NCBI GenBank assembly: GCA_018432235.1
Contig: JAHDLO010000016.1
Span: 1 to 64,000, forward strand
Direction of reading: 5' to 3'
Length of the DNA stretch: 64,000 bases
Source: Clostridiaceae bacterium
Lineage (GTDB): Bacteria; Bacillota; Clostridia; Peptostreptococcales; Natronincolaceae
Shown: positions 7,018-16,328 of the stretch, in pieces
Position numbering within the stretch: position 1 is the stretch's first letter
Layout of the letters: each line of letters opens with the position of its first letter
Notes under the pieces: generated by a model
Seen by the model: only the letters and a program-made list of their open reading frames with translations
The model's database searches: none
What the model was told of the DNA's origin: nothing
Position numbers and translations under genes: made by a program

Positions 7018-8238
7018 ATGGATAAGGTTGTTGAGAAGTTTATTCGTTATGTGCAATTTGACACAAAATCTGATTTTAGCTCTGAAGCCTGCCCCAGCAC
7101 CAGCAAGCAGCTGGCCTTAGGTGAAGCTTTGGTTAAGGAGCTTAAGGCAATAGGTTTGCAGGATGCTGAAATGGATGAAAATGGCTATGTTATGGCGACA
7201 TTACCCGCCAACATGGCGGAGGTAACAAAAACCATTGGCTTTATCGCCCATATGGACACCAGCCCCGATATGTCGGGAGCAAATGTAAAGCCCCAATTTA
7301 TAGAAAACTACGATGGCGGCGATATCCTTTTAAACAAGGAGAAAAACATCGTATTGTCCCCTAAGGATTTTCCTGACTTAAAAAACTACATAGGTGATAC
7401 CCTCATCACCACCGATGGTACTACTTTGCTGGGGGCTGACAATAAGGCCGGAATTGCCGAGATTATCGCAGCAGTTGAATACCTTATACAGCATCCAGAG
7501 ATAAAGCATGGCACTATTAAAATTGGCTTCACTCCTGACGAAGAAATCGGTCGTGGAGCAGATAAATTCGATGTGGCTAAGTTTAATGCAGATTTTGCCT
7601 ACACCGTGGACGGAGGGCCTATTGGAGAGCTGGAATATGAAAACTTCAATGCCGCAGGGGCAAAAATAGTCATCCATGGTAGAAATGTTCATCCCGGAGC
7701 TTCAAAAAATAAAATGAAGAATTCGATTTTGATTGCCATGGAGCTGCATAATATGCTGCCGATTGCCGAAAGACCGGAGTATACCGAGGGCTATGAGGGC
7801 TTTTATCATTTAAATAATTTCAATGGTGATGTTGAGGAAACCGCTCTGGTTTATATTATTCGGGATCATTTTAAGGATCGTTTTGAAAAAAAGAAGCAGC
7901 TTTTAATAGAGGCCGTTGCCTTTTTGAATCAAAAATATGGGGAGGGCACCATTGACCTTCAGCTGAAGGATCAGTACTATAACATGAAGGAAAAGATTGA
8001 GCCTGTGATGGAAATCGTTGAGCTGGCTAAGAAGGCTATGCTGGCGGCAGGGGTAGCGCCCAACATTAAGCCCGTACGAGGCGGCACCGATGGTGCAAGG
8101 CTTTCCTACATGGGATTGCCATGCCCCAACATCTTTACAGGGGGCCATAATTTTCACGGCAAATATGAGTTTATTTCAGTAGCCGCCATGACAAAGGCTG
8201 TTGAGGTAATATTAAAGATAGTAGAGCTGAATCAATAA
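7018..8238 (+). CDS. pepT: Peptidase T, tripeptide aminopeptidase
   Basis: A cytoplasmic zinc aminopeptidase (M20B) that removes the N-terminal residue from tripeptides. About 406 residues, usual for PepT. Metal-site motifs are visible: [12 protein letters not shown] near 80, [15 protein letters not shown] near 137, [14 protein letters not shown] near 173, and [12 protein letters not shown] near 350, with a C-terminal [11 protein letters not shown] place the start at ATG 7018 (MDKVVEKF) because AAGGAG has good spacing to it; the upstream ATG at 7012 is too close. Single gene, followed by a large palindrome. Confidence 0.95.
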   Translation: MDKVVEKFIRYVQFDTKSDFSSEACPSTSKQLALGEALVKELKAIGLQDAEMDENGYVMATLPANMAEVTKTIGFIAHMDTSPDMSGANVKPQFIENYDGGDILLNKEKNIVLSPKDFPDLKNYIGDTLITTDGTTLLGADNKAGIAEIIAAVEYLIQHPEIKHGTIKIGFTPDEEIGRGADKFDVAKFNADFAYTVDGGPIGELEYENFNAAGAKIVIHGRNVHPGASKNKMKNSILIAMELHNMLPIAERPEYTEGYEGFYHLNNFNGDVEETALVYIIRDHFKDRFEKKKQLLIEAVAFLNQKYGEGTIDLQLKDQYYNMKEKIEPVMEIVELAKKAMLAAGVAPNIKPVRGGTDGARLSYMGLPCPNIFTGGHNFHGKYEFISVAAMTKAVEVILKIVELNQ

Positions 8239-8245
8239 CACTTAA

Positions 8246-8292
8246 AGAGCCCCATAACAAAAGTGGCTTCGCCACGTTTGTTATGGGGCTCT
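8246..8292. repeat. 47-base near-perfect palindrome after pepT
   Basis: AGAGCCCCATAACAAA (8246-8261) is the exact reverse complement of 8277-8292, and the middle (8263-8275) is itself a hairpin GTGGC-TTC-GCCAC. The fold is almost continuous for 22 bp. A T tract is missing on the plus strand and weak on the minus strand, so it is either an unusual pepT terminator or a REP-like palindrome. Confidence 0.7.
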
Positions 8293-8400
8293 AAACTAAT
8301 ATAAAATGTGAAAACATAACCTGTAAAAACAATTTTTTAGTTATTTCTATCCTTTGTTTGAAAAGGATTTACTTAGTTTTGTTAAAAATCGGGTTTTGTT

Positions 8401-9909
8401 CTATATATTATAATACAAGCTTTCAGTCGGATAATCCGGGTCACAGGTGATATCTATTCCCAGCTTTCTTAAGGTCTGCTCGTCATTATTGCTTAATATT
8501 GTGGTAGAATGCGCCTGACAGCCCTTTAATAATGGCAGCTTCTCCAGTGCCACCTGTGCAGTAGGATTAGTGGCAGCACATATGCTAAGGGCGATCAGCA
8601 CTTCCTCACAGTCCAGTGCAGGATTATTCGTTCCTAGGTTTTTAGATTTCAAGCTAATGATTGGTTCCAAAATAACGGGTGAAATTAAATGGATATCATC
8701 GGAAATATTGGCTAGGCTTTTCACTGCATTTAGAATAATCGCAGCTGTAGCATCCATCACCTTTGAGGCCTTCCCCGTTAGTATCGTACCATTATGCAGC
8801 TCCAGAGCAACAGCAGTGCAAGCCTCACCTTTATCACAGCCCTCCTTCAGCCTTATTGAACGCTCTCTGGCGGGCAGAACCACTGTTCTATCCTCTTCCT
8901 TCAGGTTCAGCTCCTCCATAATCAACCTTGATCGTTCGAAGGTCTCCTTATCGATATAGCCCTTTTTATATTCTGCTCCTGTTTTAAAATATCTTCGGAT
9001 AATCTCCTGACGGGAGGCCTCCTTGACAACCTCATCATCGGTTATGCCATAGCCTACCCGATTTACCCCCATATCGGTGGGAGATTTATATACAGCGTCC
9101 TCTCCCGTTATCTTTTCAATAATTCTTTTCAACACCGGAAAGGTTTCGATGTCTCTATTATAATTTACGGTGATTTCAGCATAGGCGTCCACATGGAAGG
9201 AGTCAATCATATTAACATCCTTCAAATCCACCGTGGCTGCTTCATAGGCAATGTTTAACGGATGCTTCAGTGGCACATTCCAAACGGGGAAGGTCTCGAA
9301 CTTTGAATATCCCGCTTGATTCCCTCTTTTAAACTCGTGATATAGCTGACTAAGACAGGTTGCCAGCTTTCCGCTGCCGGGACCCGGTGCTGTCACCACC
9401 ACAATCGGCTTTGTCGTCTCAATGTAGGGATTTTTACCATAGCCTTCGTCACTGACAATGGTGTCTACATCAAAGGGATAGCCCTTTGTAGCCTTGTGGG
9501 TATATACCTTTATTCCTCTGCGCTCCAGCTTGTTAATAAATAACGTAGCCGCCGGCTGTCCGTCGTATCTTGTTATCACCACACTGTTGACATCTAGACC
9601 ATAGCCCCTTAAATCGTCAATTAGTCTGAGGGCATCCATATCATAGGTTATGCCGAAATCTCCACGTATTTTATTTCTCTCAATATCCCCTGCATATACG
9701 CAAATAATAACCTCCAGCTTGTCCTTCAATTTTTGAAGAAGCTTAATCTTGGCATTTTCGTCATAGCCCGGAAGAACTCGTTTGGCATGCAGGTCAAATA
9801 CCAGCTTCCCACCAAACTCCAGATACAGCTTGTCATAGTTATTCACCCGCTCCAATATGTACTTAGATTGCTCCTCTAAATATTTCTGATGGTCAAATCC
9901 GATTTTCAT
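8401..9909 (-). CDS. DUF1846 domain protein
   Basis: A soluble 502-residue protein of the DUF1846 family, common in anaerobic and lactic Firmicutes and of unknown function. The start [22 protein letters not shown] and the glycine-rich [20 protein letters not shown] near residue 172, which resembles a nucleotide-binding loop, are family features. A later segment [16 protein letters not shown] and a C-terminal part with conserved Asn/Asp ([19 protein letters not shown]) follow. Length is full for the family. It is a single gene; the LysR gene upstream on the same strand is separated from it by a terminator. ATG start with GAGGGCGA. No function is inferred. Confidence 0.85.
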   Translation of the reverse strand: MKIGFDHQKYLEEQSKYILERVNNYDKLYLEFGGKLVFDLHAKRVLPGYDENAKIKLLQKLKDKLEVIICVYAGDIERNKIRGDFGITYDMDALRLIDDLRGYGLDVNSVVITRYDGQPAATLFINKLERRGIKVYTHKATKGYPFDVDTIVSDEGYGKNPYIETTKPIVVVTAPGPGSGKLATCLSQLYHEFKRGNQAGYSKFETFPVWNVPLKHPLNIAYEAATVDLKDVNMIDSFHVDAYAEITVNYNRDIETFPVLKRIIEKITGEDAVYKSPTDMGVNRVGYGITDDEVVKEASRQEIIRRYFKTGAEYKKGYIDKETFERSRLIMEELNLKEEDRTVVLPARERSIRLKEGCDKGEACTAVALELHNGTILTGKASKVMDATAAIILNAVKSLANISDDIHLISPVILEPIISLKSKNLGTNNPALDCEEVLIALSICAATNPTAQVALEKLPLLKGCQAHSTTILSNNDEQTLRKLGIDITCDPDYPTESLYYNI

Positions 9910-10029
9910 TTTATCGCCCTCGCTTGTCTTATGTTTAGCTGATATTAAAACCAGCAGTCCTCCTATTTACAACTTTTTATTATTACATAATCTGAGTTTA
10001 AAGTAAATAAATTATTCTGCTCTCAAAAA

Positions 10030-10060
10030 AATTAACAGACCGGAAACTTGATACCGGCCT
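10030..10060 (-). terminator. Terminator of the LysR gene
   Basis: AGACCGG (10037-10043) and CCGGCCT (10054-10060) form the stem; the minus strand continues TGTTAATTTTTTTG. It begins at the stop codon of the regulator gene. Confidence 0.8.
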
Positions 10061-10953
10061 CATTCATTAATACCAAAGCTCCTATTTGTAAAATCCAACC
10101 ATTCTCTGGCGGCAAAGGAGAGATATCTGTCCTTTTTCCATATGATGGAGAGCTCTAAGAATACCTCAGGATTTGAAAAACCTATGACCTTTATTTTTCT
10201 ATTATCCAGCTCCTGACAAATTCTCTGGGGCAGCATGGTAATCCCCAGCTTGGCAGCCACCATCTCCACCATAAAATCTCTTTGGGAGCTTTCACATATG
10301 ATTTTAGGATAAAAGCCATATCGTCCACATTGCTCAATAATTCGGTCGTGCAATGAAAAATCCTGTCGATAAAGAACAAAGTTCTCTTCTTTTAGGCTGG
10401 TAAAATCTATCTCCTTAAAATCCGCAAGGAAATGCTGGGGATATACCACCACCATAAGCGGGTCCTTCAGCAATGTAAAGGTATTGAAGATGTTTACCTT
10501 TGTTGGCGGGCTGCAAACTATACCAATATCCAGCGTACCGTCCTCAACGCCGACCTCAATATTTTTAGTCCCTACCTCCGTCAGCTGGATATCCACCTGA
10601 GGGTACTCCTTTTTGAACTCCCCAATAATTCTAGGAAAAAAGCTGGCACCAACCATAGGCGGTATACCGATGCGAATAACCCCCTTTTTCATTTCTATAA
10701 CATCATCTAACTCAGAGGTGAGGCTTTGAAAGCTGGCCAATATTTCCTGAGCCTTACCTAACACTGCCCTTCCAGCATCGGTCAATTCAATTTGCCTTGA
10801 GGATCTGCATAATAGCTGTACCCCTAATTCATCCTCCAATATTTTAACCATTTTGCTAATGGAGGGCTGACTAATATGCAGATTCCTAGAAGCTTTTGTA
10901 AAGCTTAAGCTCCTGGCTACCTCAACAAAGTACTCCAGATGTCGAATATCCAT
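10060..10953 (-). CDS. LysR family transcriptional regulator
   Basis: A 297-residue LysR regulator. The winged helix-turn-helix lies at residues 1-60 (MDIRHLEYFVEVARSLSFTKASRNLHISQPSISKMVKILEDELG), followed by the linker helix and a substrate-binding domain of periplasmic-binding-protein fold from about residue 90 (IRIGIPPMVGASFFPRI). The GIPPM/PP pattern places it near the CidR/CbnR-like group. The effector is unknown. Start ATG with GGAGGTAGG. The neighbours are not clearly its targets: downstream DUF1846 is on the same strand, and a lipoprotein gene lies upstream. Confidence 0.92.
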   Translation of the reverse strand: MDIRHLEYFVEVARSLSFTKASRNLHISQPSISKMVKILEDELGVQLLCRSSRQIELTDAGRAVLGKAQEILASFQSLTSELDDVIEMKKGVIRIGIPPMVGASFFPRIIGEFKKEYPQVDIQLTEVGTKNIEVGVEDGTLDIGIVCSPPTKVNIFNTFTLLKDPLMVVVYPQHFLADFKEIDFTSLKEENFVLYRQDFSLHDRIIEQCGRYGFYPKIICESSQRDFMVEMVAAKLGITMLPQRICQELDNRKIKVIGFSNPEVFLELSIIWKKDRYLSFAAREWLDFTNRSFGINE

Positions 10954-11130
10954 AAACCTACCTCCTATCTATAGCTTATAAGCATACTTGTTTAGAATAA
11001 ATATACGTATTAATTATAGATTATCATATAGAAGAATAGATCACAAGAGAATAAAGTAGGGGACACCATCGGTCTTTCATTTCTAATGAGGGGGTACTCC
11101 CCTAACCATTCCCTATCTTTTTTAAAAATA

Positions 11131-11170
11131 AAAACAAAAATAGCCCGCTGACCTCCAGCTGGGCTATTTC
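11131..11170 (-). terminator. Terminator of the lipoprotein gene
   Basis: AAATAGCCC (11138-11146) pairs with GGGCTATTT (11161-11169); on the minus strand it is followed by TTTGTTTTTATTTT. It lies directly after the stop at 11178. Confidence 0.9.
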
Positions 11171-11177
11171 ATAAATA

Positions 11178-11930
11178 CTATTTTACTGGTACTGTAACCG
11201 CTACACGATTATTGTAGGCATCCTTAATCGCTGCTATGATATTGCCATGTGCATCATTTAGGCTCATTGTAGCACCTGTTATGACATCAGCTATAACAGC
11301 CTTATCCGCATCGGATAGCTTGTCATATTTAGCCTTATCCTGCTCATTTGTAGCATCTGGTTTTAAAGGTCTACCATTCCTGTCGGAGGTATATTTAGTA
11401 AACCAGGTTTCGATTTCAGCAACCGTCATACCCTTGAAGTATTCTTGGTAGAAATCCATTTGATCTACCCAATCATTTTTAGGATTCATTCCGTAATTTT
11501 CTCTTTGGCGTTTGGTTTTCCAATTATTCACCTCATCAGTAATGAATTCAACTGTATTGTCGGAAAGACCTGTTACCTTATGGGTATCATGATCTGTGAC
11601 GTTATACCCTTCTGTTCCCGGCCATCCTGAAAAGTGAGGCATGCTTGCGCCTTCATAGTTTGGTGTACTAATCTCAAGAATATCTACCATTAAATTGACT
11701 ATTCTTCCCTCTTCATCAAAGGAAGCATCTGCAAAGGTAAAGTTAAAGCTGTAAACTGGAACACCCTCTTCATCCGCTCCAGGACCTGAACGGAACATAA
11801 TATCCTTACCTAAACCCTGATAGACCTTTGCCTCCACCGGAGCCTCTGGTGCATTGGGCCCTGTTGCTTGTTGGGCACATCCTGATAGCAATAAAATTGT
11901 TAATAATACAACAAAAAACCTTTTCATCAT
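11178..11930 (-). CDS. Extracytoplasmic lipoprotein with an FMN-binding (flavinylation) motif
   Basis: A 250-residue secreted lipoprotein: signal peptide MMKRFFVVLLTILLLSGC with lipobox LSGC, lipidated Cys at residue 18. The mature part ends in a domain with DVITGATMS near residue 215, which fits the D-x-x-T/S-G-A-T-x-S/T site where a flavin transferase joins FMN to a Thr in RnfG/NqrC-type proteins. This suggests an electron-transfer protein on the outer face of the membrane; partners are not in the window. The middle region is not recognised. ATG start with AGGGGGA. Single gene with its own terminator. FMN attachment is inference from the motif. Confidence 0.7.
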   Translation of the reverse strand: MMKRFFVVLLTILLLSGCAQQATGPNAPEAPVEAKVYQGLGKDIMFRSGPGADEEGVPVYSFNFTFADASFDEEGRIVNLMVDILEISTPNYEGASMPHFSGWPGTEGYNVTDHDTHKVTGLSDNTVEFITDEVNNWKTKRQRENYGMNPKNDWVDQMDFYQEYFKGMTVAEIETWFTKYTSDRNGRPLKPDATNEQDKAKYDKLSDADKAVIADVITGATMSLNDAHGNIIAAIKDAYNNRVAVTVPVK

Positions 11931-12096
11931 GAATTTTTCCCCCTATTACGTAATTTTATAAGCTATCGAATTCTACGTTCAAGCTAGCTAAAACGTTTAC
12001 CTCAACAAAGAATTCGAATACATATATATTATCATTTTTTGATTAAAAATACAATATTTGTTTGTATATTATTTAACAATTTTTTTCATAAAAAAA

Positions 12097-12122
12097 AATC
12101 TACTCTATAAAAAAGTAGATTT
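12097..12122 (-). terminator. Terminator of the glyoxalase gene
   Basis: AATCTACT (12098-12105) and AGTAGATT (12114-12121) form an 8-bp stem flanked by A runs on one side and T runs on the other, so it could work in both directions. It lies just after the glyoxalase stop codon. Confidence 0.85.
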
Positions 12123-12151
12123 TTTAATATCTTTTATTCATTTCTTAAGTA

Positions 12152-12535
12152 TTAGCTTGCTCTAATGATCTCTATATCATAGCCATCTGGGTCTGTAATA
12201 AAATAGTATCTCGGTGGACTTCCAGGTAACCCCATAAGCTTTGTAACCTTATAACCCATTTCAATATGTCGTTCTCTTGACGCCTCTAAATCCTCTACCG
12301 ATACTGCAATGTGACTAAATCCATTCCCAATGTCATAGGGTCTTTCTGGATTATAGTTATAGGTCAGCTCTAGTTCATAGGCTCCTGTCTCATCGCTTAA
12401 ATAAACTAAGGTGAATTCCGCTTCAGGAAAATCCTTTCTTCTGGTTTCTTTAAGCCCCAGCGCCTCTGTATAGAATTTTAATGACTTCTCTAAATCCATT
12501 ACCCTGATACAGGTATGCAAATATTTGTATTTCAT
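12152..12535 (-). CDS. gloA: Lactoylglutathione lyase / glyoxalase I family protein
   Basis: A 127-residue VOC-fold enzyme, the usual size of bacterial glyoxalase I. The four metal ligands expected of the family are present: His7 (YLHTCIRV), Glu56 (YELELTYN), His75 (FSHIAV) and Glu122 (YDIEII). It isomerises the methylglyoxal-thiol hemithioacetal; since many Clostridia lack glutathione, the thiol may differ. Start ATG with GGGAGA. Single gene between terminator and hflKC. Confidence 0.9.
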   Translation of the reverse strand: MKYKYLHTCIRVMDLEKSLKFYTEALGLKETRRKDFPEAEFTLVYLSDETGAYELELTYNYNPERPYDIGNGFSHIAVSVEDLEASRERHIEMGYKVTKLMGLPGSPPRYYFITDPDGYDIEIIRAS

Positions 12536-12615
12536 CTTAATTCTCCCTTCATCATACTTTCCTCACTATTATCATACCGCTAAAACCAGTGACAATCAAC
12601 CGTATTGCCATTAAT

Positions 12616-13569
12616 CTAATTACCCATCAAATACTTAAAGTAGGGTGAATCGGCAGGGAAAATAATAACCGTTTCTTCATTGATAGTCGCCTTATAGGAT
12701 TCAAGTGCTCGGTACATATTGAAAAATTCAGGGTCTTTACCATAGGCTTCATTATAAATCTTAGCCGCCTCTCTGTCCCCTTCTGCCTCTATGGTCTTAG
12801 CCTCTGCCTCTGCTCTGGCCAATAGCTCTGAAACCTCTCTGTCGGTTTCTGCCTTTATTTTAAGGGCTTCTGCATCCCCTTGAGAAAGATATTGCTGTGC
12901 CGTACTCTCTCGTTCCGACACCATCCGCATATACACCGATTGCTCATTGGCAGGCGGTAAATCTGCTCGCTTCATTTTAATATCCACCAGCTCTATACCG
13001 GCATTATTTCTAATCAATATTTCATTTACCTGACTTCTGACTAAGTTATCGATATCGCCCCTCATATTATTATTATGATTTACGATTTGCTGATACTCCA
13101 TTTTTCCTAGCTCAGTCCTGATATTTGAATATACGATATCACCTAATCGACTTTCTGCGCCTCCGATGGTTCGTAGGGATTCGATCATGGCCTTAGGATC
13201 GGTAATCCGCCAAAGACTGTAATAATCCACCATAATCCGCTTCTTATCAAGGGTATTGATCTCAGCCGATGGTACATCATAAATTAAGGTCTTTTTAGGC
13301 AAATGCGAAATGCTTTGTAGAAATGGGAGCTTAAAGTTAAGCCCCGGGGTATCGACAATATTAACAATTTCTCCAAATTGTCGTACCACCACATACTCGT
13401 CTGCACTAACAATATAGAGATTATTAACGACAAATACCAACGCGATGACTAATACCAATACAACAAAAATAGTCTTTTTTGGTAGCTTTATCTGCGGCTT
13501 TGGTTTATTCTCTACAGCATTAAGCTTTTCCTTTATAATATTAATGCCATTATCTGTAAAATTACTCAA
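12616..13569 (-). CDS. hflC: HflC, SPFH membrane protease modulator
   Basis: The second protein of the HflKC complex, which in other bacteria forms a cage around the FtsH protease and affects membrane-protein turnover. It has 317 residues: a short cytoplasmic start, a membrane segment at about 30-50 (TIFVVLVLVIALVFVVNNLYIV), then the SPFH/band-7 domain beginning SADEYVVVRQFGEIVNIVDTPGLNFKLPF, and an Ala/Glu-rich helix typical of the family (LKIKAETDREVSELLARAEAEAKTIEAE, written here by region only, about 225-265). It overlaps the end of hflK by 4 bases. FtsH is not in the window. Confidence 0.93.
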   Translation of the reverse strand: MSNFTDNGINIIKEKLNAVENKPKPQIKLPKKTIFVVLVLVIALVFVVNNLYIVSADEYVVVRQFGEIVNIVDTPGLNFKLPFLQSISHLPKKTLIYDVPSAEINTLDKKRIMVDYYSLWRITDPKAMIESLRTIGGAESRLGDIVYSNIRTELGKMEYQQIVNHNNNMRGDIDNLVRSQVNEILIRNNAGIELVDIKMKRADLPPANEQSVYMRMVSERESTAQQYLSQGDAEALKIKAETDREVSELLARAEAEAKTIEAEGDREAAKIYNEAYGKDPEFFNMYRALESYKATINEETVIIFPADSPYFKYLMGN

Positions 13570-14498
13570 TTTGCAGCCCCTCCCTTCATAGCATCAAGCG
13601 GTAAATATCTTACCGTAGAGCCTGAGGACTCCTCCATGATATATACCTTAGCATTTGGAAGAACCTCCTCCATCATTTCAATCATTAGTCGGTAACGGGT
13701 AATACTCTTGTTGTTGGCATATTCTGAATATATCGCATTGAACTTAGCAACATCACCCTTAGCCTGCTCTATTCTGCTGACCTTTTGCGCTTCAGCCTGA
13801 CTAATTAAGGCTTGTCGATGACCCTCAGCTGTATTTATCTTCTCATTTCTATACTGATTTGCCTGATTGATTTTTGTTATTCTTTCTTCCCTTGCGGAGG
13901 TTACCTTTTTAAAGGCGTTGCTTACCTCTTCATTGGGTAAATCCACATCCTGCAGGTTAATATTTACAATAGATATTCCAATATCGTAAGCCTCCATTAG
14001 CTCTGTTAAGTTGTCCCTTACCTCGTTCATAATCTTTGTTCTGCCATCTGTAAGGGCATCGTCCACCGTCGAGCTGCCGATGACACCTCTTAATGATGAT
14101 GAGGTGGCGTTATATAGGATTGTCTTAGGATTCTCTGTATTATACAAAAAAGCGATGGGGTCTACAATTCGCCACTGCACTTCAAGGTCTGCCAAAATGA
14201 TGTTTTCATCACCGGTAATCATTTTTGCATCTCTTTCATGCAAGGTTACCCCCTTCTTATCCTCCTCATAGCCAAAAGTCAAAGAAAAGGTCTCTCTTGA
14301 GAGAATCTTTACGGATTGTATAGGATAGGGTAGCTTAAAGCGAAGCCCCGGAGTAACCAAATCTGTGCTGGGGGCACCGAAGGTTACTAAAACTGCATAC
14401 TCTGTTTGGTCAACCGTATATACACAGCTGCTAAGAGCAATGAAGCCGATAAACAGTAAAATAATGACTGGTATTAATTTTGGTATTTTTCCCCGCAT
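13566..14498 (-). CDS. hflK: HflK, SPFH membrane protease modulator
   Basis: The first gene of the hflKC pair; 310 residues. Membrane segment at about 8-27 (LIPVIILLFIGFIALSSCVY), then an SPFH/band-7 domain starting VDQTEYAVLVTFG with TPGLRFKLPYP, and a long charged helix in the C-terminal half (about 200-250). A Cys follows the hydrophobic segment, but the rest does not look like a lipoprotein. The ATG lies just after a GGAGG. It partners with HflC from the next gene. Confidence 0.92.
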   Translation of the reverse strand: MRGKIPKLIPVIILLFIGFIALSSCVYTVDQTEYAVLVTFGAPSTDLVTPGLRFKLPYPIQSVKILSRETFSLTFGYEEDKKGVTLHERDAKMITGDENIILADLEVQWRIVDPIAFLYNTENPKTILYNATSSSLRGVIGSSTVDDALTDGRTKIMNEVRDNLTELMEAYDIGISIVNINLQDVDLPNEEVSNAFKKVTSAREERITKINQANQYRNEKINTAEGHRQALISQAEAQKVSRIEQAKGDVAKFNAIYSEYANNKSITRYRLMIEMMEEVLPNAKVYIMEESSGSTVRYLPLDAMKGGAAN

Positions 14499-14897
14499 AT
14501 GTCAACCTCCTTATTTTATTCAACCGCTGAGGCTATCGAAATCTAATAGCATATCAGCAGCCATTTATAATATGATGTCGAATATCATAATTTTGTTCCA
14601 GAAAACCCGTAACAGTTTTCGGGTTCTATAATACTCCCTCATCCAATATGCTGCCGAGCTAGATTCACCTGTTTTTATCTAAACCCTTAAGGCTGTTGAT
14701 GCATTTGGGGTAATGCAGCGCTTTTTTAAATGATATACTACTTTCAAAACAATAATAAATAGGCTATAATATAGATATTTCCAAAATCTACTAAGTAGGA
14801 TAAGAATGCCATACAGATTGTTACCCTCAGTATACATAGGAAAACATAAGGCATTTTCCTATTTAAAGGACTATGAATCTAAAAGGAGGACGTTAAA
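14499..14897. other. Divergent region between hflK and the M29 aminopeptidase
   Basis: No gene is seen. A plus-strand promoter for the aminopeptidase is plausible: TTTCAA (14742-14747), 17 bases, TATAAT (14765-14770). Two short stems are present: AACCCG/CGGGTT (14604-14625) and TGCATT/AATGCA (about 14699-14716). Neither has a T tract. The ribosome site AAAAGGAGG is at 14880-14888. Confidence 0.5.
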
Positions 14898-16127
14898 ATG
14901 CAAAATTTTGAAGCTCAGCTTGAAAAATATGCTCAGCTGGCTATTAAGGTGGGCGTTAATCTACAGCCTAGTCAGCTGCTGGTGGTCAATGCCCCTGTCA
15001 TGGCAGCCTATTTTGTCAGGACTTTGGTTAAGGAGGCTTACAAGGCCGGAGCAGGAAATGTTCACGTAGAGTGGCATGATGAAGAGATCACCCACACTAA
15101 GCTTTCAATAGCCCCCTTTGAAGCACTGACTCAATACCCCCTATGGAAGGCAAAGGGCTATGAGGAAATGGCAGAGGCTGGTGCTGCTGTTATGACCATC
15201 AGTATCCCTAATCCCGATTTATTAAGAGATATACCCGGCGAAAGAATCGCTGCTGCCAACAAGGCCAATGCAGTGGCTATGGAGGGCTTTAAAAAGTACA
15301 CGCAAACAGGAAAAATAAGCTGGACAACCATCTGTATTCCCGGTGAGGAATGGGCTGCAAAGATTTTCCCATACGCCTCTGCTGAGGAAGGTATGACACT
15401 GCTATGGGAAAATATCTTTAATATTGTCCGGGCCTCCGCAGAAGACCCTGTAGCAGCTTGGCAACAGCATTTATCCAATGTAAGGGATAAGCTCTCCCTG
15501 TTGAATAGCAAGCGCTATAAAAAGCTATTCTTTAAATCCGCAGGAACTGATCTAAGCATGGCACTGCCGGATAAGCATTTATGGGTTGGTGGTGGTATTC
15601 ATAACGAAAAAGGTACCTACTTCGTGCCTAATCTACCAACAGAAGAGGTATTTACCATGCCCCTTAAGCATAGCCTTGAGGGTGTTGTCACCAGTACAAA
15701 GCCCCTTAATTACGGCGGCAATGTCATAGAAAATTTCACTTTAACTTTTAAAGAGGGCAGGATCGTTGAATTTACTGCTGAAAAGGGCTATGATACGCTT
15801 AAACGACTCATAGAAACCGATGAAGGCGCCCACTACATAGGTGAGGTGGCTCTGGTGCCCCATGACTCACCCATATCGAATACCAATTTAGTCTTCTTCA
15901 ATACCTTATTTGATGAAAATGCCTCCTGTCATCTTGCCATAGGTGCTGCCTATCCCCTAAGCATAGAGGGGGGCTCTGCCATGGGCAAGGAGGAGCTAGA
16001 GCAACAGGGTGCCAACACCAGCTTAGTACATGTGGATTTTATGATCGGCAGCCAGAACATGGAAATATCGGCAGAAACAGCTGAGGGTAATATAGAGATT
16101 ATTTTTAGCAAAGGTAATTGGGCATAG
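14898..16127 (+). CDS. M29 family metal-dependent aminopeptidase
   Basis: A 409-residue cytoplasmic aminopeptidase of the thermophilic M29 family (AmpS/AmpT/PepS type), which releases N-terminal residues using two metal ions. Recognisable regions are the N-terminal LAIKVGVNLQPSQLLVVNAP, the central LPTEEVFTMPLKHSLEGVV near residue 248 and the C-terminal metal site region ENASCHLAIGAAYP...HVDFMIGS near 335-385. Full length for the family. Start ATG with AGGAGG at good spacing. Single gene with its own promoter and terminator. Confidence 0.92.
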   Translation: MQNFEAQLEKYAQLAIKVGVNLQPSQLLVVNAPVMAAYFVRTLVKEAYKAGAGNVHVEWHDEEITHTKLSIAPFEALTQYPLWKAKGYEEMAEAGAAVMTISIPNPDLLRDIPGERIAAANKANAVAMEGFKKYTQTGKISWTTICIPGEEWAAKIFPYASAEEGMTLLWENIFNIVRASAEDPVAAWQQHLSNVRDKLSLLNSKRYKKLFFKSAGTDLSMALPDKHLWVGGGIHNEKGTYFVPNLPTEEVFTMPLKHSLEGVVTSTKPLNYGGNVIENFTLTFKEGRIVEFTAEKGYDTLKRLIETDEGAHYIGEVALVPHDSPISNTNLVFFNTLFDENASCHLAIGAAYPLSIEGGSAMGKEELEQQGANTSLVHVDFMIGSQNMEISAETAEGNIEIIFSKGNWA

Positions 16128-16149
16128 GCTAAATAGAGACATAATCATA

Positions 16150-16184
16150 AATGGGACAGCGCATTGACACTGTCCCATTTTTAC
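16150..16184 (+). terminator. Terminator of the M29 aminopeptidase
   Basis: AATGGGACAG (16150-16159) and CTGTCCCATT (16170-16179) form a perfect 10-bp stem followed on the plus strand by TTTACTTT. The GGGACAG...CTGTCCC core resembles REP-type terminators. Confidence 0.9.
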
Positions 16185-16328
16185 TTTGTCATTTAATCTA
16201 TAGCATTTAGTAAAAATCAGTGTTTTAAAAATGCTTATTTAGTTATGCAGGATGTCAATCACTACAAGTCCTTCACTTCAAGCTTTTTATTTGTCATATT
16301 AAAATCCTCCTCTAATATGTTTTGTTAT

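Noticed and set aside
14806..15069. 87-codon plus-strand frame overlapping the start of the M29 aminopeptidase
   Set aside because: Overlaps the conserved N-terminus in another frame and has no ribosome site of its own.
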